Source of the DNA: Streptococcus mitis
Lineage (GTDB): Bacteria > Bacillota > Bacilli > Lactobacillales > Streptococcaceae
DNA: 64,000 bases
Assembly (NCBI RefSeq): GCF_013305725.1
Contig: NZ_CP047883.1
Span: 1,901,001-1,965,000 of the forward strand
Direction: 5' to 3'
Position 1 is the stretch's first letter, and every line of letters begins with the position of its first letter. A program made the position numbers and the translations under genes. The notes beneath the pieces were generated by a model that saw nothing but the letters and a program-made list of their open reading frames with translations, was not told the DNA's origin and ran no database searches. This document shows positions 26,707 to 36,731 of this stretch, piece by piece.

Positions 26707-28239
26707 TTAAAGCATGGGTGCAAATAACTGGACAATTTCTTTGATAAGAGTTTGATACCACTTTGGTTTAATGGTGTAGGAATTGATTTCTCGTGAAACT
26801 TGGAGAATTCCTCTAAAATCCTCCGCAATATCTAGAATTGATTGGGTTCGATATAACAACACTGCATTTTCATAGTGATGAACCAGACTACGATAATCAA
26901 AATTGATAGTCCCAACGGTTGCTACCTCGCCATCAACGATCATTTGTTTACTGTGAAGGAAACCTGGACTGTATTCGTAAATGCGGACTCCTGCCGAAAG
27001 CAGATCTAAGTACGCTCCTCTAGTGACTAATTGGATTACTTTCTTATCTGGAATATAAGGTGTAACAATTCGCACATCTACTCCTCTCAGGGAAGCATTT
27101 TTAATACTTTCAGTCAAATCATAGTCAATGATAAGATAAGGGGTCGTAATATAGATATAATCTGTCGCCTGATTGATGAGATTCTGATAAACAGTTTTTC
27201 CCACCTGAGCTCGGTAAATGGGTTTAGGTCCGCTACTATATGGTATACAAAACCCTTGACCATCTCTCGGTTGATTCTCAAGGTGATATTGATCGAAATC
27301 ACTAATTTCCCCACGATTTATATACCAAGTTGCTAAAAAGAGTCTTGTTAAAGCCTTGACCGCTAAACCATCTAAACGGATACCACTATCCTTCCAATAT
27401 CCAAATCTCTCTACATGATTGATATACTCATCTGCAAGGTTAATACCACCAGTATAAGCAATCTGACCATCAATAATTAAGATTTTACGGTGATCACGAT
27501 TGTTATAAGCAACTGTCAAACGAGGAATTACCTTGTTAAACTTATGGGCCTCAATCCCTCTTCCCCGAAGCTGAATAGTATAATCACCAGGTAATGTTGC
27601 CATACAACCAATGTCATCATAAAGCATTTTCACTTCTACACCTTGGGCGACTTTTTCTTCCAAAATCTCTAAAATACTATTCCACATCAAACCTTCTTCG
27701 ACAATATAGTACTCTAGAAAGATAAACTTTTCAGCTTTCTTAAGATCCTCCAGCATCTGTTGCCACATACTTTCTCCAGAAGCAAAAAACTTCGTATCTG
27801 TTTGATCATATACATCTGCATTTGTATCCATACTGAGGAGTGATTTGATGACTCCGTAAGCAGATTTGTCTTGTTCCTTTAATTCCAAACGCAAAGCTCT
27901 ACTGTTATCCTCACGATGAACCATGGATTGCAATTGTTCCAGTTGCTTCATTTCTTTCTTGGACAAACGACGTTCTCCAAACATGATATATAGCAATGGT
28001 CCAAACACTGGAACAAAGGCTACTAAAAGCCATGTTACCTTACTCTCGGGATTCATAGAACGATTGACAATCGATACAATAGTCGCTAAACTCACTAAAA
28101 CAACAAGAATAATCCAGATAATAGGCGCCATTCGTCCCAGATAGAGAAATACACCAAAAACAAGACAAAGTTCAAGTAGCATAATCGAAAGACTAAAGCC
28201 ATACTTGGACATCAATAATTGAAATTTTCTATATTTCAT
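26707..28239 (-). CDS. cls: cardiolipin synthase
   Basis: The 510-residue membrane enzyme joins phosphatidylglycerol molecules into cardiolipin. It has two N-terminal membrane segments (about residues 12-62) and two phospholipase-D HKD motifs, HRKILIIDGQIAYTGG and HSKQMIVDGEVATVGT. The length is normal for ClsA-type enzymes. The ATG at 28239 follows GGAGGGG. A BOX repeat lies in its 5' leader, between the start codon and the promoter at 28401-28430. Confidence 0.97.
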   Translation of the reverse strand: MKYRKFQLLMSKYGFSLSIMLLELCLVFGVFLYLGRMAPIIWIILVVLVSLATIVSIVNRSMNPESKVTWLLVAFVPVFGPLLYIMFGERRLSKKEMKQLEQLQSMVHREDNSRALRLELKEQDKSAYGVIKSLLSMDTNADVYDQTDTKFFASGESMWQQMLEDLKKAEKFIFLEYYIVEEGLMWNSILEILEEKVAQGVEVKMLYDDIGCMATLPGDYTIQLRGRGIEAHKFNKVIPRLTVAYNNRDHRKILIIDGQIAYTGGINLADEYINHVERFGYWKDSGIRLDGLAVKALTRLFLATWYINRGEISDFDQYHLENQPRDGQGFCIPYSSGPKPIYRAQVGKTVYQNLINQATDYIYITTPYLIIDYDLTESIKNASLRGVDVRIVTPYIPDKKVIQLVTRGAYLDLLSAGVRIYEYSPGFLHSKQMIVDGEVATVGTINFDYRSLVHHYENAVLLYRTQSILDIAEDFRGILQVSREINSYTIKPKWYQTLIKEIVQLFAPML

Positions 28240-28260
28240 ATCCCCTCCTTGATATTTTGA

Positions 28261-28373
28261 TACTCAATGAAAAGCAAAGAGCAAACTAGGAAGCTAGTCG
28301 CAGGTTGCTCAAAACACTGTTTTGAGGTTGCAGATGGAAGCTGACGTGGTTTGAAGAGATTTTCGAAGAGTAT
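28261..28373 (-). repeat. BOX element 1 (boxA-boxC type)
   Basis: The minus strand runs from ATACTCTTCGAAAATCTCTT (boxA start) through AACCACGTCAGCTTCC to TTTGAGCAACCTGCGACTAG and CATTGAGTA (boxC end). BOX elements are the pneumococcus/mitis-group intergenic repeats. This copy is in the cls leader RNA. A 79-codon ORF crossing it is not a gene. Confidence 0.9.
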
Positions 28374-28400
28374 GAATGCTAAAAACAGGTAATTAATACT

Positions 28401-28430
28401 AGTATAACGCAGGTATTCGGTAGAAGGCAA
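28401..28430 (-). promoter_or_regulatory. cls promoter upstream of BOX 1
   Basis: The minus strand has TTGCCT (28425-28430), 18 bp, TATACT (28401-28406). The BOX element would therefore be in the cls mRNA leader. Confidence 0.7.
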
Positions 28431-28464
28431 GTATTTATAATCATTTTTCTGAGTAAAAGCAAAA

Positions 28465-28485
28465 GAGACTGACAAAACCAGTCTC
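28465..28485 (-). terminator. terminator after the 28494 lipoprotein gene
   Basis: GAGACTG/CAGTCTC (7 bp, 7-nt loop) is followed on the minus strand by TTTTGCTTTT. Confidence 0.85.
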
Positions 28486-28493
28486 CTTCCAGT

Positions 28494-28958
28494 CTATTTT
28501 GATAAAACAATGCGATCAGACGCTTCTCTATCCCTATCGTCAATAATCATCTGATTGCCATTAATTGCATAAATCTTGGCATCATCCCCAATAATCATGC
28601 GTTGATTAGCGGCATCGAAGCTAACCTGCTTGATTTCTTGATCTCCGTCAGTTTCTACCTGTGTCCATGTACCAGTTGTTCCAGTTACCACTAAAGTGAT
28701 ACGGTCTCCTTCGTCCTGACCAGTATAAGTTCCATCAATATTGGTTGGTTGAGCCTCAGGCGTATTTTGTGAAGAACTTGTCGCTGCCTGGTTTGAATTT
28801 TCTGCCGAAGATGAAGCAGCAGGTTGTGATTGCTGAGTTTGTTGTGTTTGCGATTGAGCTACTGGTTGTTGAACTTGTTGAGCTCTTTGTGAACAAGCTA
28901 CTAAGAGACTAAGACTTGCTAGAGAAGCAAGAGAAAGTGTGAATCTTTTTAATTTCAT
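28494..28958 (-). CDS. lipoprotein of unknown function
   Basis: The 154-residue protein has a lipoprotein signal: basic start MKLKRF, hydrophobic core, and lipobox LLVAC at the Cys at about residue 22. A Q/S/T/A-rich linker follows (about residues 25-70). A C-terminal domain of about 80 residues has repeating I-D-G-T/Y and T-L-V-V-T strands (NIDGTYTGQDEGDRITLVV). I recognise no enzyme motif. The start is at 28958 behind AAAGGAA; the longer reading to 29048 places 30 residues before the signal and covers the promoter, so I rejected it. Confidence 0.88.
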   Translation of the reverse strand: MKLKRFTLSLASLASLSLLVACSQRAQQVQQPVAQSQTQQTQQSQPAASSSAENSNQAATSSSQNTPEAQPTNIDGTYTGQDEGDRITLVVTGTTGTWTQVETDGDQEIKQVSFDAANQRMIIGDDAKIYAINGNQMIIDDRDREASDRIVLSK

Positions 28959-29019
28959 GATGAATTTCCTTTCTGCTACCAATTTACAGAAGTTTTTCCT
29001 TCTAACTAGTAGTTTTCCT

Positions 29020-29048
29020 AGTATAACAAGTTCAAAAAAGGAGGTCAA
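29020..29048 (-). promoter_or_regulatory. promoter of the 28494 lipoprotein gene
   Basis: The minus strand has TTGACC (29043-29048), 17 bp, TATACT (29020-29025), with TG before the -10. The -35 lies over the last codons of folC. Confidence 0.8.
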
Positions 29049-30295
29049 TTTATCTGCTCATGGGCCAGCAAGTAGGCCCGTACTTCTGAGATAAAATAGA
29101 GAGACCCTGTAATGAATAACAAGTCTTGAGTGTCTGCTCTTTCTTCGAAACTGCTGATAAATTCGCGATAAGAAGGAATTACATCGTAACCTGTTACATC
29201 TGTTTCATCCAAAGAACCTTGATAGTCAAATCCGGTCACCTTGAGTTCCACCTGAGGCAATTTTTCAGTCAGATAAGCCAACATCCCTTGATAATCCTTC
29301 CTTTTCAAGGCTCCAAATAGGATTTGAGGACGATATCCTTCCTGCTCTTTTTCTTTAGTAAATTCAACCAAGCGAGTCAAGGCAGGGAGGTTATGAGCAC
29401 CGTCCAAGTAAATTTGAGGACGAATACGCTCCAAACGCCCAGCCCAATGGGTCTTCTCCAAAGCCTGTCTTACAACCTGTTCATCAACAGCTTCCTTTCC
29501 TTCTCTCATAAAGAGAAGAAACGTTTGTAGCGCCAAGGCCGCATTTTCCTGCTGATAAGCTCCTTCCAAGCCTATTTTCAACTGTGAAAGGTTAGCCAAA
29601 GAGCTTGAAAAATCCCCATTCAGCATTGAAAAATCCTGACCTGCCTGATAAAGGTCAACAGCTAAAGAGTCTGCTTTTTTCTGACAAACAAGCATAGCTT
29701 CTGAAGGCAACTTAGCAATCACTGCCTTTTTACCAGCCTTAAAAATACCAGCTTTCTGCTCTGCAATTGCTGCTATACTGTCACCCAGAGTCTCCTGATG
29801 GTCAAGTCCGATGGAGGTGACGACAGCAATCTCTCCAGTTACCACATTGGTCGTGTCTAGTAAACCACCAATTCCCACTTCTAGTAAAAGCAAATCCACC
29901 GCTTGCTCTCTAAAATAGAGAAAAGCAATCAAGGTCAGTAATTCAAAAAAGGACAACTGGTCATGGGTTTGCAGAAGCGTTTTCTCCATCTCCTTGACCT
30001 GATTAGCCAAACGGATGAAGTCTGCATCAGCTATTGGTTGCCCATTAATGCAGATTCGGTCATTGATAGAGAGGATATGAGGGGAGGTAAAGGTCGCAAC
30101 TTTTTTGCCATGCCCCATAAATAACTCCCTCATAAAAGCAATGGTAGAACCTTTCCCATTAGTCCCAGTGACGTGGATAATAGGGTAAGACTTTTCGGGA
30201 TTTCCTAACAAATCAACCGCTTGTTGCATTCGGCCCAAACCTGATCGAAAATTCAAACCAATCCGACTGTGAAGCCATTCTTCTACTTCAAACAT
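29045..30295 (-). CDS. folC: dihydrofolate synthase / folylpolyglutamate synthase
   Basis: The 416-residue Mur-ligase-family enzyme adds glutamate to dihydropteroate or folates, using ATP. The P-loop is HVTGTNGKGSTIAFM at about residues 42-56. DGAHN, a later Mur-ligase motif, is also present. I chose the ATG at 30295, 6 bp after AAGGAG; another ATG two codons upstream touches the ribosome site. The 180-nt region before it holds a terminator-like hairpin and possible alternative folds. Confidence 0.96.
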   Translation of the reverse strand: MFEVEEWLHSRIGLNFRSGLGRMQQAVDLLGNPEKSYPIIHVTGTNGKGSTIAFMRELFMGHGKKVATFTSPHILSINDRICINGQPIADADFIRLANQVKEMEKTLLQTHDQLSFFELLTLIAFLYFREQAVDLLLLEVGIGGLLDTTNVVTGEIAVVTSIGLDHQETLGDSIAAIAEQKAGIFKAGKKAVIAKLPSEAMLVCQKKADSLAVDLYQAGQDFSMLNGDFSSSLANLSQLKIGLEGAYQQENAALALQTFLLFMREGKEAVDEQVVRQALEKTHWAGRLERIRPQIYLDGAHNLPALTRLVEFTKEKEQEGYRPQILFGALKRKDYQGMLAYLTEKLPQVELKVTGFDYQGSLDETDVTGYDVIPSYREFISSFEERADTQDLLFITGSLYFISEVRAYLLAHEQIN

Positions 30296-30359
30296 ATACA
30301 TCTCCTTGACAAGTGCCCAACCAACTACCGCGACAAAGCACGATGACTAATAAAAACAA

Positions 30360-30381
30360 GGCCAGGATTTTCGTCCCGACC
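30360..30381 (-). terminator. terminator-like hairpin in the folC leader
   Basis: On the minus strand GGTCGGGA pairs with TCCTGGCC (8 bp, two G-U pairs, loop CGAAAA) and is followed by TTGTTTT. It lies 65 nt before the folC ATG, so it would reduce folC transcription unless bypassed. An upstream CCAGG (about 30390-30394) could pair with the CCTGG of the 3' arm as an alternative fold. Confidence 0.6.
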
Positions 30382-30480
30382 TCTAACCTGGTTAGCTAAT
30401 AACTAGCTACTATGAATATTAACTTGGGCTAAAAACGCCCCCGGACTTACCAGCTCTTTTTTATTTCAAAGATCTGGGGT

Positions 30481-30503
30481 AAAAACATCCACTGGATGTT
30501 TTT
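30481..30503 (-). terminator. terminator of the ireB-ruvX-DUF1292 operon
   Basis: AAAAACATCC/GGATGTTTTT form a 10-bp stem with a 3-nt loop that overlaps the stop codon of the DUF1292 gene. The 3' arm ends in a U-run. Confidence 0.9.
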
Positions 30504-30807
30504 ACTCCTCCATAAAGCTGTTAAAGACTTCTTCAATCATATTCCATTCGTCTTCTGAGTCTTCTGGGATTGGTTGCAATTCGCCTTCTGTTCCATCTTC
30601 GTTTTCAATGAATGAGTAAGCTTGAATTTCAACTTGTCCGTCTTCGTCTTCTTCTGCGTTAACTGGTACTAGAAGAACATAGTTTTTACCAAATTCTTCT
30701 TTTCCGTCAATGGTCAAAAGGATTTCAAACAAGGTTTCATTTCCTTGATCATCTACTAGTGTGATTAGTTCACGTTCTTCGTGGTCGTGGTTATGATCGT
30801 GTGACAT
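30502..30807 (-). CDS. DUF1292 (UPF0473) protein
   Basis: The 101-residue acidic protein begins with a histidine-rich stretch ([13 protein letters not shown]), followed by the DUF1292 core ([18 protein letters not shown]) and an E/D-rich tail. Its function is unknown; it is conserved with ireB and ruvX in Firmicutes. It begins 15 bp after ruvX. Confidence 0.95.
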   Translation of the reverse strand: MSHDHNHDHEERELITLVDDQGNETLFEILLTIDGKEEFGKNYVLLVPVNAEEDEDGQVEIQAYSFIENEDGTEGELQPIPEDSEDEWNMIEEVFNSFMEE

Positions 30808-30822
30808 AGCCTCTCCTTTATA

Positions 30823-31242
30823 TTAAAATTTTCTATCTAAATAGCTTTGTAAAATCAGCTGAGCTGCTAACTTATCAATGACTTTCTTGCGCTTGTTACG
30901 GCTAATATCTGCTTGCTCGATCAACATGCGCTCTGCGGCAACTGTTGTCAAGCGTTCATCTTGATAGTCTACTGGTAAACCAAAAAGCTCTTCTAACTTT
31001 GCTCCGTAGGCTTGACTAGCTTCCACGCGCGGTCCGCTTGTATTATTCATATTTTTAGGCAAGCCCACTACAAATCGTTCCACCTTGTAAGTATCAACCA
31101 ACTCTTTAACGCGGTCAAAACCAAATTGGCCTTGTTCCTCATTGATTTGGATGATTTCAAGTCCTTGAGCTGTAAAACCGAGCGGATCGCTAATGGCCAC
31201 CCCTACCGTTTTTGAACCGACGTCCAATCCCATAATTCTCAT
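30823..31242 (-). CDS. ruvX: YqgF/RuvX nuclease
   Basis: The 139-residue protein has the RNase H-like fold of the YqgF family ([35 protein letters not shown]). The family acts on pre-16S rRNA ends, and was earlier suggested as a Holliday junction resolvase. The catalytic Asp (GLDVG), Glu (DERLTT) and C-terminal Asp are present. It is 3 bp after ireB. Confidence 0.95.
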   Translation of the reverse strand: MRIMGLDVGSKTVGVAISDPLGFTAQGLEIIQINEEQGQFGFDRVKELVDTYKVERFVVGLPKNMNNTSGPRVEASQAYGAKLEELFGLPVDYQDERLTTVAAERMLIEQADISRNKRKKVIDKLAAQLILQSYLDRKF

Positions 31243-31245
31243 AGG

Positions 31246-31512
31246 TTATAGATCGACTCCTTGTCCTTTTAGGTAGTAGCGGACCAATTCCTCAACGATT
31301 TCATCACGCTCATACTTACGGATTTGATTTCGTGCATTATTATAACGAGGAACGTAGGCAGGGTCTCCACTCAATACGTAACCTACGATTTGGTTAATTG
31401 GGTTGTAGCCCTTATCGTTCAACGAAGCATAAACATCAGTCAGAGTTTCGCTAATTTCTTTTTTATTGGAATCGTCCAATTTAAAACGTACTGTTTCTTC
31501 AGTAAATCCCAT
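31246..31512 (-). CDS. ireB: IreB-family regulatory protein (UPF0297)
   Basis: The 88-residue protein matches UPF0297/IreB ([38 protein letters not shown]). In Enterococcus faecalis IreB is phosphorylated by the PASTA kinase IreK and affects cephalosporin resistance, with a threonine in the N-terminal part as the target. A Thr lies at residue 7 (FTEETVRFK). It heads the operon. Confidence 0.95.
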
Positions 31513-31542
31513 TCTAACACCCTCTTTCCTTAGAATAGTACC

Positions 31543-31571
31543 ATTATAGCATAATTCCTTACGTTCTACAA
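31543..31571 (-). promoter_or_regulatory. promoter of the ireB operon
   Basis: The minus strand has TTGTAG (31566-31571), 17 bp, TATAAT (31543-31548), with TG one base before the -10. Confidence 0.75.
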
Positions 31572-31598
31572 TTCAGGCAGTCTATTTATTTGGATTTT

Positions 31599-32168
31599 CT
31601 ACTGTTCTGTCGCGCCATTTGCCAATCTGTCTGCTACATATTGACTCGGTTCATTTTTCAAAAGATTTTCCAAGCCAATATTCTTTAGATATTCAACCTG
31701 TGAAGCTTTTTTGATATCTAAAACCTGAAAATCATAAGTAGTTGTTGTTTGAATTTCTGTTTCACTTAGTAGCTTAGTCTCAAGTGTAAAACCTAGCAAC
31801 TTGCGTGCTTCCTGAATCGAGGTATCTTTACCTTCAGCTTCAATGAGTGCTTTTTGAGTAGCCTCTACACCATGCTCAGTTACAAAAGTCTTCAATTCAT
31901 CGGTAACTGGTCTTTTTTGAATAATAGTCAAACTTAAAAATTGTTTTCCTTTATATGTAACCGTTTGAATCTGCTGACTGCCATCATCTGACTTTGGCAA
32001 GATCAAAGTTTTGGTCACAACTGTATTCTTCTCGGCATTCTCTAGGACAGGTAACGTTGACTGTAATGTTTCAGATTCACTACTAGAGGATGCAGTTGTC
32101 GCTTTTTTTTGCCCACATCCAGCAAGCAGGAAAAGTAGTGCAAAACTTGTAATTAGTATTTTTTTCAT
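31599..32168 (-). CDS. lipoprotein, DUF1307-like
   Basis: The 189-residue protein begins with a lipoprotein signal (MKKILITSFALLFLLAGCG, Cys at residue 18) and a short serine-rich linker. The rest resembles DUF1307/YehR-type lipoproteins of streptococci, in which a strand-rich N-terminal half (TYKGKQFLSLTIIQK) precedes a helical half. The function is unknown. It starts 36 bp after the end of a hairpin terminator following spx, and no promoter fits in that space, so some readthrough is likely. Confidence 0.85.
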   Translation of the reverse strand: MKKILITSFALLFLLAGCGQKKATTASSSSESETLQSTLPVLENAEKNTVVTKTLILPKSDDGSQQIQTVTYKGKQFLSLTIIQKRPVTDELKTFVTEHGVEATQKALIEAEGKDTSIQEARKLLGFTLETKLLSETEIQTTTTYDFQVLDIKKASQVEYLKNIGLENLLKNEPSQYVADRLANGATEQ

Positions 32169-32203
32169 AATTCCTCACATCATTTTTGAATTAAAAGAGC
32201 AAA

Positions 32204-32230
32204 CAAGGCTAGGAAGCACTCCCAGCCTTG
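32204..32230 (-). terminator. spx terminator (possibly partial)
   Basis: CAAGGCT/AGCCTTG with inner GGA/TCC form a stem of about 10 bp directly after spx. The U-tract is broken (TTTGCTCTTTT). The lipoprotein gene follows without its own visible promoter. Confidence 0.75.
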
Positions 32231-32234
32231 ATGT

Positions 32235-32633
32235 TTATAGAGCTGCACGCAAACGTGCTTCTGCATTTTCTACATTACGGACAGAGCGTGGTAGGAAGGC
32301 ACGAATATCGTCTTCCTTATAGCCAACTTGTAGGCGTTTTTCATCTACAAGGATTGGGCTCTTTAAAATTCTCGGCGTTTCCATAATCAGATTGAGGACT
32401 TCATTGACGCTCAAATCTTCAATATCCACTCCAAGGGCTTTGGCATAGCGATTTTTAGATGAAACAATGCTGGCTATTCCATTGTCTGTTTTGGTTAGAA
32501 TATCCAGTAACTCTTCTCTCGTAATTCCTTCTTTACCAAGGTTTTGTTCTTTATAACTTAACTGGTGGGCATTGAGCCAGGTTTTTGCTTTTTTACAGCT
32601 AGTACAACTTGAGACTGTATAAATTTTAATCAT
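32235..32633 (-). CDS. spx: Spx/ArsC-family regulator
   Basis: The 132-residue protein has the Spx fold and an N-terminal redox CxxC (SCTSCKKAKTWL, Cys at 10 and 13). The alpha-CTD contact region includes the GIASIVSSKNR segment and the later RILKSPILVDEKRLQVGY. Spx binds the RNA polymerase alpha C-terminal domain and reprogrammes transcription during disulfide stress. Streptococci usually have two Spx paralogues; I cannot say which this is. The -10 TATAAT is at 32675-32680. Confidence 0.93.
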   Translation of the reverse strand: MIKIYTVSSCTSCKKAKTWLNAHQLSYKEQNLGKEGITREELLDILTKTDNGIASIVSSKNRYAKALGVDIEDLSVNEVLNLIMETPRILKSPILVDEKRLQVGYKEDDIRAFLPRSVRNVENAEARLRAAL

Positions 32634-32674
32634 GTACCTACCCCTTTCGCTACATGTTACTATCAGTTTAGTCT

Positions 32675-32683
32675 ATTATACCA
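32675..32683 (-). promoter_or_regulatory. extended -10 promoter of spx
   Basis: The minus strand reads TGGTATAAT, with TATAAT at 32675-32680, about 42 bp before the ATG. The upstream sequence, including the end of the M24 peptidase gene at 32765, is very A/T-rich. Confidence 0.7.
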
Positions 32684-32764
32684 TAAAAAACATCCGACTT
32701 GCGACCTATTTTTAAATTTTTTTGACTTTTTTCGTCATTTTCGTACTTTTTTCTTGACAAATAA

Positions 32765-33826
32765 CTAAATGACTATCAACTCTTTTGGAGCTAGGGTCAA
32801 TAATTCACAACCTGTCTCTGTAATCAAGATATCATCCTCGATACGAACGCCATATTTGCCTTCGATATAGATACCTGGTTCATCGGTCAAGGCCATACCC
32901 GCCTTAATAGTTTCTGTAGATGTTTGGCTAAAGTATGGTTCCTCATGAATATCCAGCCCAATACCGTGTCCGATACCGTGGGTAAAGTAGTCGCCATAAC
33001 CTGCCTCAATGATAATATCACGAGGGATTTTGTCAAAGTCACGGAAGCCTAAGCCTGCCTTGGCTTGATCAATCAAGGCTTGGTTCGCTTTGAGAACCGT
33101 ATTGTAAATCTCTGCCTGCTCGTCGCTGACATGCCCCAGATAGATAGTCCGTGTCATATCACTGACATAGTGGTCATAAAGGCAACCGAAGTCCATAGTA
33201 ATGGCTTCTCCTAGTTCAACTGGTTTGTGCATAGGATGGGCATGGGGTTTAGAAGAGTTGATACCGCTAGCTAGAATGGTGTCAAAAGATAAGCCAGATG
33301 CTCCCAACTCACGCATGCGGAAGTCAAGGAAGTTGGCAATCTCAATCTCAGTCTTTCCTGGCTTAATAAAGTCAAGCGCGTCGCGGAAAGCTTGGTCTGA
33401 GATAGAACAAGCCTTGCGAATAGCTGCAATCTCCACTTCATCCTTAATCATTCGAAGACTTTCAACAAACTGAGTCTGTGGAAGCAAGTCAATTCCTTCA
33501 AAGATTGCCTGCATACGGTAATAATAAGAAACCGAAATCTCATCCTCAAAACCGATTCGAGACAAGCCCATGTCCTTAACAATTCCTGCAATGACAGCCA
33601 ATTCATCACGGTCAGCCACAATCTCAAAGCCACTGGTTTCTTGCTTAGCTGCGATAATATAGCGAGAATCCGTCACCAAGACCTGACGATCACGGCTGAT
33701 AAAGACTGTTCCGTTTGAGCCCCAAAAACCAGTCAGGTAATAGACGTTTTTAAGGTTATTGATGATGATACCATCTAGTTCTTTTTCTTGCATTTTAGCT
33801 AGAAATGCTTGTACACGTTTATTCAT
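32765..33826 (-). CDS. Xaa-Pro peptidase (M24 family)
   Basis: The 353-residue metallopeptidase cleaves next to proline. The two-metal ligands are visible as D in [10 protein letters not shown] in SDMTRT, H in GHGIG, E in TDEPGIY and E in VRIEDD. The N-terminal creatinase-like domain spans about residues 1-130. Streptococcal genomes name it PepP or PepQ; the domain length fits a short aminopeptidase P/prolidase, and I leave the choice open. Its start overlaps the uvrA end by 8 bp, giving coupled translation. Confidence 0.93.
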   Translation of the reverse strand: MNKRVQAFLAKMQEKELDGIIINNLKNVYYLTGFWGSNGTVFISRDRQVLVTDSRYIIAAKQETSGFEIVADRDELAVIAGIVKDMGLSRIGFEDEISVSYYYRMQAIFEGIDLLPQTQFVESLRMIKDEVEIAAIRKACSISDQAFRDALDFIKPGKTEIEIANFLDFRMRELGASGLSFDTILASGINSSKPHAHPMHKPVELGEAITMDFGCLYDHYVSDMTRTIYLGHVSDEQAEIYNTVLKANQALIDQAKAGLGFRDFDKIPRDIIIEAGYGDYFTHGIGHGIGLDIHEEPYFSQTSTETIKAGMALTDEPGIYIEGKYGVRIEDDILITETGCELLTLAPKELIVI

Positions 33827-36650
33827 GATGTAACTTTCCTTTCAAATAATGTCCTGTGTAGCTGGCTTCATTGGCCGCTACTTCTTCTGGAGTTCCTGTT
33901 GCGATGATGGTTCCACCACCGACACCACCTTCAGGTCCCAAGTCAATAATATGGTCTGCTGTCTTGATAACGTCTAGATTGTGCTCAATGACAAGGACTG
34001 TATTGCCATCGTCAACAAAGCGAGCTAAAACCTTAAGCAAGCGAGCGATATCCTCGGTATGAAGCCCTGTCGTCGGCTCATCCAAAATGTAGAAAGATTT
34101 TCCTGTCGAGCGTTTGTGAAGTTCGCTAGCCAACTTCATACGCTGAGCTTCTCCCCCAGAAAGGGTGGTAGCTGGTTGCCCTAGCGTTACATAGCCCAGT
34201 CCCACATCCTTGATAGTCTGAAGTTTACGTTGAATCTTTGGAATATGTTGGAAGAAGTCCACTGCATCGTTGACGGTCATATCCAAGACCTGCGAGATAT
34301 TCTTTTCCTTATAGTGAACTTCTAGGGTTTCACTGTTGTAGCGGGTTCCGTGGCAGACTTCACAAGCCACATAAACATCTGGCAAGAAGTGCATCTCAAT
34401 CTTGATGATCCCGTCACCTGAGCAGGCTTCACAGCGACCACCCTTGACGTTGAAACTGAAACGCCCTTTCTTGTAGCCTCGAATCTTGGCTTCATTTGTC
34501 TGAGCAAAGAGGTCACGTATATCGTCAAAAACTCCTGTATAGGTAGCTGGGTTGGACCTCGGTGTTCGTCCGATAGGGCTCTGGTCAATGTCAATCAAGC
34601 GGTCTACATGCTCAATCCCTGTTATGGTCTTGAATTTACCAGGTTTGTCTGAATTACGGTTGAGCTTCTGGGCAATAGCTTTTTTGAGAATGCTATTGAT
34701 TAGGGTCGATTTCCCTGAACCTGATACCCCTGTCACTGCGATGAATTTTCCTAGTGGAAAGCAAGCTGTGACATTTTGCAGGTTGTTCTCACGCGCTCCT
34801 GTCACTTCGATAAAACGACCATTTCCTACACGGCGCTCGTCTGGTACTGGAATGGCACGTTTGCCTGACAAGTACTGGCCTGTGATAGACTTGCTGTTGC
34901 GAGCCACCTGCTTGGGCGTACCTGCGGCGACAATCTCCCCACCAAAAACACCGGCACCGGGACCAACATCAATCAGATAATCCGCCTCACGCATGGTATC
35001 TTCGTCATGTTCCACTACTATGAGAGTATTGCCCAAGTCACGCATCTTTTTGAGACTGGCAATCAGACGGTCATTATCCCTCTGGTGAAGACCGATTGAC
35101 GGCTCGTCTAGGATATAGAGGACACCTGATAGGTTAGAACCAATCTGGGTTGCCAAACGAATACGCTGACTTTCCCCACCTGAAAGGGTTCCTGCCGAAC
35201 GAGACAGAGTCAGATAGTTAAGACCCACGTTATTAAGGAAGGTCAAACGGTCCTTGATTTCCTTGAGAATAGGACGAGCAATGATGGCTTCATTTTCAGA
35301 CAAGGTTAACTGGCTCACCAAGTCCAAGTGGTCAGCGATAGATAGGTCTGAAATTTCTCCGATATGTGGTCCTTGCTCGCCACCCACACGAACAGACAAA
35401 GCCTGGTCATTAAGACGATAGCCGTGACAGGTTCCGCAGGTCAGCTCATTCATGTAAAGGCGCATCTGGGTGCGGGTGTAGTCACTATTAGTTTCATGGT
35501 AGCGACGTTTGATATTATTAACAACTCCCTCAAAAGGAATGCCAATATCGCGCACGCCACCAAATTCATTCTCATAGTGGAAATGGAATTCCTTACCATC
35601 AGATCCATAGAGAATCAAGTTCTTATCTTCTTCTGACAAGTCTTCAAAAGGCTTATCCAGATCCACTCCAAAGGCTGTCATGGCCTGCTCTAACATGTTT
35701 GGATAGTAGTTGGATGAGATAGGATTCCAAGGTGCTAGCGCCCCCTCACGTAGCGTTTTGCTGGCATCTGGCACTACCAAATCAGTATCCACCTCCAGCT
35801 TGATACCCAAGCCATCACACTCACTACAAGAACCAAAAGGAGCATTGAATGAGAAGAGACGTGGCTCTAACTCTGAAACAGTAAAGCCACAAACTGGACA
35901 GGCATAATGCTCAGAGAACAACAACTCAGAGTCGTCCATAGTGTCGATAATGACATAACCTTCTGCAATACGAAGGGCAGCCTCAATGGAATCAAAGAGA
36001 CGGCTACGAATGCCCTCCTTGATAACGATACGGTCAACCACGACATCAATATTGTGTTGCTTGCTCTTAGACAACTCTGGCACTTCTGTCACATCATAGA
36101 CTTCCCCATCCACACGGACACGGACATAACCGTCTTTCTGAACCTTCTCAATGACACTCTTATGTTGACCTTTTTTCTTGCGGATGACAGGGGCCAAAAT
36201 CTGCAAGCGCTGGCGTTCTGGCAGTTCCAAAACCTTATCAACAATCTGCTCCACAGAAGAGGCCTTGATAGCTCCATGCCCGTTGATACAGTAAGGCGTC
36301 CCCACACGTGCGTAGAGGAGACGCAGATAGTCATTGATTTCAGTCGTGGTTCCAACCGTCGAGCGAGGGTTTTTACTAGTCGTTTTCTGGTCGATAGAAA
36401 TAGCTGGGCTGAGACCATCAATAGCATCTACATCAGGCTTCTCCATATTCCCCAAGAATTGACGAGCGTAGGCTGACAAACTCTCCACATAGCGACGTTG
36501 ACCCTCCGCATAGAGGGTATCAAAGGCCAGACTGGATTTTCCTGAGCCTGACAAGCCAGTCACGACAACCAGCTTGTCTCGCGGAATCTCCACATCAATA
36601 TTTTTTAAATTATGGGCACGCGCCCCATGAATGACAATTTTATCTTGCAT
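33819..36650 (-). CDS. uvrA: excinuclease ABC subunit A
   Basis: The 943-residue protein recognises bulky DNA lesions in nucleotide excision repair with UvrB and UvrC. It has two ABC ATPase modules: Walker A GLSGSGKS at residues 32-39 and a second [10 protein letters not shown] near 650, each with an LSGGE signature. Zinc fingers include CPVCG...CSECDG and CEACSGDG...[10 protein letters not shown] start it at 36650, giving the standard length and the conserved [16 protein letters not shown]; an extension to 36683 lies over the promoter. No SOS box was seen, as expected in pneumococcus-like streptococci, which lack LexA control. Confidence 0.98.
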   Translation of the reverse strand: MQDKIVIHGARAHNLKNIDVEIPRDKLVVVTGLSGSGKSSLAFDTLYAEGQRRYVESLSAYARQFLGNMEKPDVDAIDGLSPAISIDQKTTSKNPRSTVGTTTEINDYLRLLYARVGTPYCINGHGAIKASSVEQIVDKVLELPERQRLQILAPVIRKKKGQHKSVIEKVQKDGYVRVRVDGEVYDVTEVPELSKSKQHNIDVVVDRIVIKEGIRSRLFDSIEAALRIAEGYVIIDTMDDSELLFSEHYACPVCGFTVSELEPRLFSFNAPFGSCSECDGLGIKLEVDTDLVVPDASKTLREGALAPWNPISSNYYPNMLEQAMTAFGVDLDKPFEDLSEEDKNLILYGSDGKEFHFHYENEFGGVRDIGIPFEGVVNNIKRRYHETNSDYTRTQMRLYMNELTCGTCHGYRLNDQALSVRVGGEQGPHIGEISDLSIADHLDLVSQLTLSENEAIIARPILKEIKDRLTFLNNVGLNYLTLSRSAGTLSGGESQRIRLATQIGSNLSGVLYILDEPSIGLHQRDNDRLIASLKKMRDLGNTLIVVEHDEDTMREADYLIDVGPGAGVFGGEIVAAGTPKQVARNSKSITGQYLSGKRAIPVPDERRVGNGRFIEVTGARENNLQNVTACFPLGKFIAVTGVSGSGKSTLINSILKKAIAQKLNRNSDKPGKFKTITGIEHVDRLIDIDQSPIGRTPRSNPATYTGVFDDIRDLFAQTNEAKIRGYKKGRFSFNVKGGRCEACSGDGIIKIEMHFLPDVYVACEVCHGTRYNSETLEVHYKEKNISQVLDMTVNDAVDFFQHIPKIQRKLQTIKDVGLGYVTLGQPATTLSGGEAQRMKLASELHKRSTGKSFYILDEPTTGLHTEDIARLLKVLARFVDDGNTVLVIEHNLDVIKTADHIIDLGPEGGVGGGTIIATGTPEEVAANEASYTGHYLKGKLHHE

Positions 36651-36681
36651 CTTTGTTCTTTCTAGTTCATTATTGCTTACC

Positions 36682-36690
36682 ATTATACCA
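36682..36690 (-). promoter_or_regulatory. uvrA promoter (extended -10)
   Basis: The minus strand has TGGTATAAT with TATAAT at 36682-36687. The start codon is about 32 bp downstream. Confidence 0.7.
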
Positions 36691-36731
36691 AAAAAAGTGA
36701 GATTCTATTACCCAAAAGGCCGATTTTGTAG

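Noticed and set aside
28236-28475. 79-codon ORF on the minus strand
   Set aside because: It runs through BOX element 1 and the cls promoter; composition and overlap show it is not a gene.
30304-30480. THF riboswitch before folC
   Set aside because: The conserved sequence of that riboswitch, as I remember it, is not present; only generic attenuator-like stems are seen.
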